In this document: positions 5,931-10,118 of the stretch, piece by piece
Position numbering within the stretch: position 1 is the first letter of the stretch
Layout of the letters: each line of letters begins with the position of its first letter
DNA from: Pseudomonadota bacterium
Lineage (GTDB): Bacteria; Pseudomonadota; Gammaproteobacteria; Arenicellales; Poriferihabitantaceae
Length of the DNA: 10,118 bases
NCBI GenBank assembly: GCA_024226105.1
Contig: JAAELZ010000297.1
Coordinates: 1-10,118, forward strand
Direction: 5' to 3'
Notes under the pieces: model-generated
What the model was told of the DNA's origin: nothing
Seen by the model: only the letters and a program-made list of their open reading frames with translations
The model's database searches: none
Made by a program: the position numbers and the translations under genes

Positions 5931-7148
5931 ATGTCTGACATAAAAAAAGCGGTGCTGGCCTACTCAGGCGGGCTGGATACGTCGATTATTTTAAAATGGT
6001 TGCAAGACGTATATGACTGTGAGGTTGTAACGTTTACGGCAGATATTGGTCAGGGTGAAGAGCTTGAGCCGGCGCGCCTGCGCGCAGAGAGTTTTGGTAT
6101 TAAGGAAATTTACATTGAAGACCTGCGTGAAGAATTTGCGCGTGAATATGTGTTTCCGATGTTTCGTGCTAATACAATTTATGAAGGTGAATACCTTCTG
6201 GGTACCTCAATTGCAAGACCTCTGATCGCCAAACACCTGATCAAAATTGCAGCAGATACCGGTGCCGATGCTATTTCGCACGGTGCTACGGGCAAAGGTA
6301 ATGACCAGGTTCGCTTTGAGTTAGGCGCCTACGCCCTGAACCCGGATATCCATGTGATCGCCCCCTGGCGCGAGTGGGATTTGGGCTCGCGAGAGAAATT
6401 GATGGAGTACGCGGCGAAGCACGGTATTTCTGTAGAGAAGAAAAAAGACGGCAGTTCGATGTACTCTATGGATGCTAACTCACTACACATTTCCTATGAA
6501 GGCGGTGAGCTGGAGGACCCCTGGGTTCAGCCCGACGAAGAGATGTGGCGCTGGACGGTTTCTCCGCAGAATGCACCGGACACACCGGAAGAAATCACCC
6601 TGAGCTACAAGCGTGGTGATGTGGTGGCGGTCAATGGCGAAGCTAAAACGCCGAACGAAGTAATGGAGTTGCTCAATAAACTGGGTTCAAAACACGGCGT
6701 GGGTCGTGCTGACCTGGTGGAAAACCGTTTCGTGGGGATGAAATCGCGCGGCTGTTATGAAACGCCTGCGGGCACCATCATGCTACGCGCACACCGGGCG
6801 ATTGAATCCATTACCCTTGATCGGGAAGTGGCACACCTTAAGGACCAGTTGATGCCGCAATATGCCAAACTGATTTATAACGGTTTCTGGTTTGCGCCGG
6901 AACGTAAAATGATGCAAACCATGATCGATCAAAGCCAGGCACACGTCAACGGCGACGTTCGGGTGCAACTGTATAAAGGCAGCGTTATGGTGACGGGGCG
7001 GCAATCCGCTGATTCATTGTTTGATGAAGCCATTGCAACCTTTGAAGAAGATGAAGGTGCATACAATCAGGCAGACGCCGCGGGTTTTATAAAGCTCAAT
7101 GCCTTGCGCATGCGCATTGCCGCGATCAAAGGCCGGGCGAACGACTGA
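5931..7148 (+). CDS. argG: Argininosuccinate synthase ArgG
   Basis: 405 residues, standard for the short (non-E. coli) type of ArgG. It condenses citrulline and aspartate using ATP, forming argininosuccinate. The ATP-pyrophosphatase loop is AYSGGLDTS (10-18); YLLGTSIARP (88-97) and ATGKGNDQVRFE (119-130) bind substrates and ATP; SMYSMDANSLH follows at about residue 175-186. No break or missing motif is seen. The start ATG at 5931 gives the expected N-terminus (short charged lead, then KKAVLAYSGG), though no good Shine-Dalgarno precedes it. It uses the citrulline made by the divergently encoded ArgF; argH is not in the window. No clear terminator follows; a repeat element starts 31 bases after the stop. 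Confidence 0.97.
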   Translation: MSDIKKAVLAYSGGLDTSIILKWLQDVYDCEVVTFTADIGQGEELEPARLRAESFGIKEIYIEDLREEFAREYVFPMFRANTIYEGEYLLGTSIARPLIAKHLIKIAADTGADAISHGATGKGNDQVRFELGAYALNPDIHVIAPWREWDLGSREKLMEYAAKHGISVEKKKDGSSMYSMDANSLHISYEGGELEDPWVQPDEEMWRWTVSPQNAPDTPEEITLSYKRGDVVAVNGEAKTPNEVMELLNKLGSKHGVGRADLVENRFVGMKSRGCYETPAGTIMLRAHRAIESITLDREVAHLKDQLMPQYAKLIYNGFWFAPERKMMQTMIDQSQAHVNGDVRVQLYKGSVMVTGRQSADSLFDEAIATFEEDEGAYNQADAAGFIKLNALRMRIAAIKGRAND

Positions 7149-7178
7149 TTGGCATTGTCTGGATCGGGAAAGAGCAGC

Positions 7179-7315
7179 AGGAGCCTGTCGGCCTTAACAT
7201 GTTTCGTTCAAAACCCATGAACATCGATAAACTGTGCTTGTCACAATCGTCAAATGGAGCGACCATTATCCTCTCATGAATTCTACTTCAAAACAGCCAG
7301 GTCCGACAGGCTCCT
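7179..7315. mobile_element. MITE-like element with 13-bp perfect terminal inverted repeats
   Basis: AGGAGCCTGTCGG (7179-7191) and CCGACAGGCTCCT (7303-7315) are perfect complements bounding a 137-bp segment. The trinucleotide AGC lies directly outside both ends (7176-7178 and 7316-7318), which could be a target-site duplication. There is no room for a transposase, so this would be a non-autonomous element or solo remnant. Internally TTCAAAAC occurs twice as a direct repeat (7207-7214, 7287-7294), and GTTCA/TGAAC forms a small hairpin. From memory the GGAGCCTGTCGG end resembles insertion sequence termini; I cannot name the family with certainty. Confidence 0.55.
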
Positions 7316-7318
7316 AGC

Positions 7319-8668
7319 ATGTCGCAATTTCTAAAGGCCATCAGTCACGGCTTCGCCAGCAAGTTATTCCTGTTGCTGGCGGATGTGGCCGGCCTGCTCA
7401 TTATTTTTAACCTGGTACACCTGGTGCGTATGGGGGATACCGTCAGCTTGAGTAGCGGGCCGATCTGGGGCATTGCCCTGATTACGGTAGTGACGCTGTA
7501 CATTATGGACGTGTATCGCACTGAAATACCGATTACCCGCGCGCGGCTGCCCTTGCAAACCTTTCTGGCAGTACCGGTGGCGGCGGTGTTAACGGCATTA
7601 TTCGTCTACGCCCTGGGTGTGAATTCTTTTCTTTCGATATTCGGCCGTGGTGTAATGCCGACCGCGTTTTTTCTATTCAGCCTCTGGGCGGCGAGCCTTC
7701 GTTGGTGGCTGACGAGCATTAACCAGCAGTTTGGCGATAAACTGCACTGGTATTTACTCATGGAACCCACTCTGGCAAAGCGGCTTCAGGATGATCTTGA
7801 TGACAAGCTTGCGGGCGATTCACAGTATGTTGATATTGCAGACGTGCCTGCGGCACTTGCGTGCTTTCCAGCTGAGCTCGATGTAAAAAAGAATGCGGTG
7901 ATTGTGGGCGATATGTCGAAACTGGATGAAATTTTAGTGCGTCAAATTTCAGACCTTCGCTTTCGCGGTATGCGAGTTTTTTCCTACAGCGCTTTTTACG
8001 AGCGCTACTGGTCGCGTATTCCGGTAATGCAACTGAGTAAAACCTGGTTTCTACAGGCCAGTGGTTTTGAGCGTATATACGACCAGGTTGGGTTACGGTT
8101 TCAGCGTGTGCTGGATGTGCTGATCTCTTCTGTCGGGATCGTTTTGCTTAGCCCGTTGTTATTACTGTTAGTTCTGCTGGTGCGCCTGACGTCGCCGGGG
8201 GCCGCGATCTATAAACAGCAGCGCGTCGGTTTGAATGGAAGGTTGTTTACCCTGTACAAGTTTCGTTCTATGGTGGTCGATGCCGAGCGTGACGGCCCGG
8301 TCTGGTCACAAAAAAATGACCCTCGTGTCACCTCATTTGGCAAATTCCTGCGGGCGACCCGACTTGACGAGTTGCCGCAATTGCTGAATATTTTTAAGGG
8401 TCAGATGAGCCTTATCGGCCCGCGGCCAGAGCGACCTGAATTTGTTGCCAGCTTACGTGAGCGAATTCCGCACTATGATTTACGACACCTGGTCGCGCCG
8501 GGGCTGACTGGCTGGGCGCAGGTTATGTACAGTTATACCAGTTCGGTTGACGAGGCCGCGCGAAAACTGGAGTATGATTTGTATTACATCAAGAATCACT
8601 CCATTCAGCTGGATTTTGCGATATTGATTAAAACCGCCAGCCTGGTGCTGCGGCGTATGGGGCGCTAG
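7319..8668 (+). CDS. Polyprenyl-phosphate sugar-1-phosphate transferase (exopolysaccharide initiation, EpsB/TIGR03013-like)
   Basis: 449 residues. Hydrophobic helices lie at about 16-36, 48-64, 81-101 and 110-130. A soluble middle region follows (about 140-258, with FYERYWSRIPV at 227-236), then a membrane helix at 268-290 and the bacterial sugar transferase domain. Catalytic-domain motifs are KFRSM (314-318), RLDELPQLLNIFKG (348-361), SLIGPRPERPEF (364-375) and APGLTGWAQV (393-402). Such enzymes move a sugar phosphate from a nucleotide sugar to undecaprenyl phosphate at the inner membrane, starting exopolysaccharide repeat synthesis. The MYSYTSSVDEAARKLEYDL tail is like the subgroup linked to PEP-CTERM/exosortase loci, but no exosortase or other polysaccharide gene is in the window. 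ATG 7319 has no Shine-Dalgarno, and the DNA just upstream belongs to the inverted-repeat element. Confidence 0.9.
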   Translation: MSQFLKAISHGFASKLFLLLADVAGLLIIFNLVHLVRMGDTVSLSSGPIWGIALITVVTLYIMDVYRTEIPITRARLPLQTFLAVPVAAVLTALFVYALGVNSFLSIFGRGVMPTAFFLFSLWAASLRWWLTSINQQFGDKLHWYLLMEPTLAKRLQDDLDDKLAGDSQYVDIADVPAALACFPAELDVKKNAVIVGDMSKLDEILVRQISDLRFRGMRVFSYSAFYERYWSRIPVMQLSKTWFLQASGFERIYDQVGLRFQRVLDVLISSVGIVLLSPLLLLLVLLVRLTSPGAAIYKQQRVGLNGRLFTLYKFRSMVVDAERDGPVWSQKNDPRVTSFGKFLRATRLDELPQLLNIFKGQMSLIGPRPERPEFVASLRERIPHYDLRHLVAPGLTGWAQVMYSYTSSVDEAARKLEYDLYYIKNHSIQLDFAILIKTASLVLRRMGR

Positions 8669-8735
8669 ACTAGAGCCAGCACTGTACAGGCTTTTCGTAG
8701 ATGTGGTGCCAGCACCCGGAGAGCGTTACCTCGCC
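8669..8735. other. Convergent gap between the sugar transferase gene and rsfS
   Basis: These 67 bases hold an 8-bp direct repeat GCCAGCAC (8675-8682 and 8708-8715). AGCC (8674-8677) and GGCT followed by TTTT could form a weak 4-bp terminator on the + strand. GGTG-CCAG-CACC (8706-8717) is a tiny hairpin. None is convincing on its own. Confidence 0.25.
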
Positions 8736-9098
8736 TCAGGCAGTCCTGATTTTCTGCTCAGTAGCCGATACCAGCCGAGGATCCCACAGGCTTTCAAGGT
8801 CGTAGTGTTCCCGCGTCTCGAGCTTCATGATGTGGATCAGCACATCGATATAATCTATTAGTATCCATTCACCGAGATCTTCGCCTTCGATACTGGCCGG
8901 CCGGATATCCTTGTCTGCCAACGCAACTGTTACCTGTCGCGCCAGCGCCAGCACGTGACGATCAGAGGTGCCGTGACAGATAATCATCTGATCCGTGATG
9001 TCGGTCAGTTTACGCACGTCGATTACTTTAATGTCGAGGGCTTTGGCATCGTTCAGGGCGGAAACAGCCAGGGTGCTCAGTTGCGAAGTTTCAAGCAT
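8736..9098 (-). CDS. rsfS: Ribosomal silencing factor RsfS
   Basis: 120 residues, typical for RsfS (YbeB/Iojap family). Conserved blocks are KVIDVRKLTDITDQMIICHG (24-43), TSDRHVLALA (44-53), GEWILIDYIDVLIHIM (76-91) and EHYDLESLW (97-105). RsfS binds ribosomal protein uL14 on the 50S subunit and blocks joining with the 30S subunit, lowering translation during starvation. The start ATG (9098-9096) gives the usual short lead before the first helix; a weak GAGA lies upstream. In most gammaproteobacteria the gene sits between nadD and rlmH. Here neither is adjacent: downstream it meets the sugar transferase gene head-on, and upstream is a long gap without a recognisable gene. Confidence 0.93.
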   Translation of the reverse strand: MLETSQLSTLAVSALNDAKALDIKVIDVRKLTDITDQMIICHGTSDRHVLALARQVTVALADKDIRPASIEGEDLGEWILIDYIDVLIHIMKLETREHYDLESLWDPRLVSATEQKIRTA

Positions 9099-9480
9099 AG
9101 GGTCTCTACAGGTTTGTTTGTCACACCGGTTTTACAAGGCGAAGCCGGGGTTATCGACAGAAGCATCAATGGGGTGGAATGCGTCGGGTGCGAAGCGCTG
9201 AAGGAACAGCGGTCAGTTAATTTTGCAGTACACCCTGTTTGCATGCGCCAAGCTTAGCATAAACAGCGTGTTTGTCCTAACAGCATAAATACAGGCTTAT
9301 ACGATGGATAAATAATACTTGCTTACGTTATTGTGATCGGTGGCGTATATTGTCGCCCGATACAGCGTTGCTCCTTGCTCAACCCTCACATTGTCCGAAT
9401 CTGTTGAAGTTTCTGATTGGCGCAGACAGGGCAGTACGCTGACAACGACACCCAGATTTAATTTATTACAGGAGAACATC
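9099..9480. other. 382-base gap between rsfS and the phosphoribulokinase gene
   Basis: I find no supported gene here. The - strand frame running into rsfS stays open for about 50 codons above the start but shows no NadD or other recognisable motif. AGCATAAA occurs twice near 9256 and 9282. An imperfect palindrome ATCGGTGGCG / CGCCCGAT (9336-9361) surrounds TATATT (9346-9351), which could be the -10 box or operator of the downstream gene. No tRNA or clear terminator is seen. Confidence 0.4.
9470..9475 (+). promoter_or_regulatory. Ribosome binding site of the phosphoribulokinase gene
   Basis: AGGAGA five bases before ATG 9481 is a good Shine-Dalgarno and fixes the start of the partial gene. 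Confidence 0.8.
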
Positions 9481-10118
9481 ATGTCTCAATCTCACCCGGT
9501 TATCGCTGTGACCGGCTCATCAGGGGCCGGCACCTCAACGGTTAAGAAAGCTTTTGAACATATTTTTTCGCGTGAAAACGTGAGTGCTGCAGTAATTGAA
9601 GGCGATAGTTTCCATAGTTTGAATCGTGTTGAATTTAAAGCCGCTATGGCGGTAGCGGAAGAGCAGGGCAATGGTTTTTTTAGTCACTTTGGCCCAGAAG
9701 CCAACGATTTTTCCGCGCTCGAAGCATTGTTCAAAAGTTATGGTGAGACGGGTTCGGGCAAGCGGCGCTACTATCTTCACAATGACGATGAAGCCATTTT
9801 TCACTGTGAGCGAATGGGGTTGAGCCAGATGCGCAAAGGCGGTGAATTTACGCCCTGGGAAAATCTTGAAAACGGCACGGATCTTTTGTTTTATGAAGGC
9901 CTGCATGGCCTGATCAAAGGAGAGGGTTATGATGCAGCCCAGCACGTTGACCTTGGCATCGGCGTGGTGCCGATTGTGAATCTAGAATGGATACAGAAGA
10001 TTCATCGTGATGGGGTAGAACGCGGTTATGCTCAGGATGTGATCGTTGATACCATATTGCGCCGGATGCCTGACTATGTGAATCATATTACACCCCAGTT
10101 TAGCCGTACCGATATTAA
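9481..10118 (+). CDS. Phosphoribulokinase, class I (3' end cut off)
   Basis: 212 codons are present of a family usually near 290; the frame is still open at the right edge. The enzyme phosphorylates ribulose 5-phosphate with ATP to ribulose 1,5-bisphosphate, the RuBisCO substrate. The P-loop is GSSGAGTS (12-19). Residues equivalent to the studied Rhodobacter enzyme are present: catalytic base D42, H45 and R49, then E139, K173, R176 and R181 (reference E131, K165, R168, R173 from memory). Also seen are FFSHFGPEANDF (66-77), VVPIVNLEWIQK (162-173) and TILRRMPDYVNHITPQF (191-207). The constant shift of 8 after residue 49 points to an insertion at about 105-122. The TILRRMPDYVN block looks closer to CbbP of autotrophs than to the orphan PrkB of enteric bacteria; both names are possible. 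No RuBisCO gene is visible. Confidence 0.93.
   Translation, partial: MSQSHPVIAVTGSSGAGTSTVKKAFEHIFSRENVSAAVIEGDSFHSLNRVEFKAAMAVAEEQGNGFFSHFGPEANDFSALEALFKSYGETGSGKRRYYLHNDDEAIFHCERMGLSQMRKGGEFTPWENLENGTDLLFYEGLHGLIKGEGYDAAQHVDLGIGVVPIVNLEWIQKIHRDGVERGYAQDVIVDTILRRMPDYVNHITPQFSRTDI

Noticed and set aside
9099..9257. Possible nadD remnant or small gene upstream of rsfS on the - strand
   Set aside because: The frame is open for about 50 codons but shows no recognisable motif and no ribosome site.
9535..9945. 136-codon open frame on the - strand
   Set aside because: It lies wholly inside the phosphoribulokinase gene, whose motifs are unambiguous.

Overview
The window reads as a stretch of a gammaproteobacterial chromosome of moderate GC content. 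It is mostly housekeeping and biosynthetic genes with a few accessory genes and short repeats. The assignment rests on the combination of HemW, a SlyD-type FKBP, HemJ, TrmL, RsfS, ArgF/ArgG and a class I phosphoribulokinase. The phosphoribulokinase resembles those of carbon-fixing proteobacteria and hints at a chemolithoautotroph (for example a sulfur oxidiser). No RuBisCO or sulfur gene is visible, so lifestyle is inference only.

Layout. Positions 1-3317 are all on the + strand: the 3' part of a GNAT acetyltransferase, hemW, a slyD-like FKBP gene, then hemJ and trmL only 4 bases apart. Positions 3364-5733 are on the - strand: a small exported pentapeptide-repeat protein, a flavin-reductase-like protein and argF. 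argG starts at 5931 on the + strand, divergent from argF. It is followed by a short inverted-repeat element (7179-7315) that ends three bases before the start codon of a membrane sugar transferase (7319-8668). rsfS (8736-9098, - strand) converges on that gene. A 382-base gap leads to a phosphoribulokinase gene that runs off the right edge.

How the genes relate. ArgF and ArgG catalyse successive steps of arginine synthesis (ornithine to citrulline to argininosuccinate) and share one divergent control region. HemW and HemJ both belong to heme metabolism, with the metal-binding-type SlyD between them. The sugar transferase would start assembly of an exopolysaccharide on a lipid carrier.

No clearly new multi-gene system is present. 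The most interesting signals are non-coding: a strong intrinsic terminator between the predicted argF promoter and the argF start codon, with a possible competing fold (candidate attenuator); a MITE-like 137-bp element next to the sugar transferase start; and an 80-bp nested perfect palindrome before hemJ. Among proteins, the pentapeptide protein has 18 unbroken repeats between two cysteine pairs, and the phosphoribulokinase appears to carry an insertion of about 8 residues.
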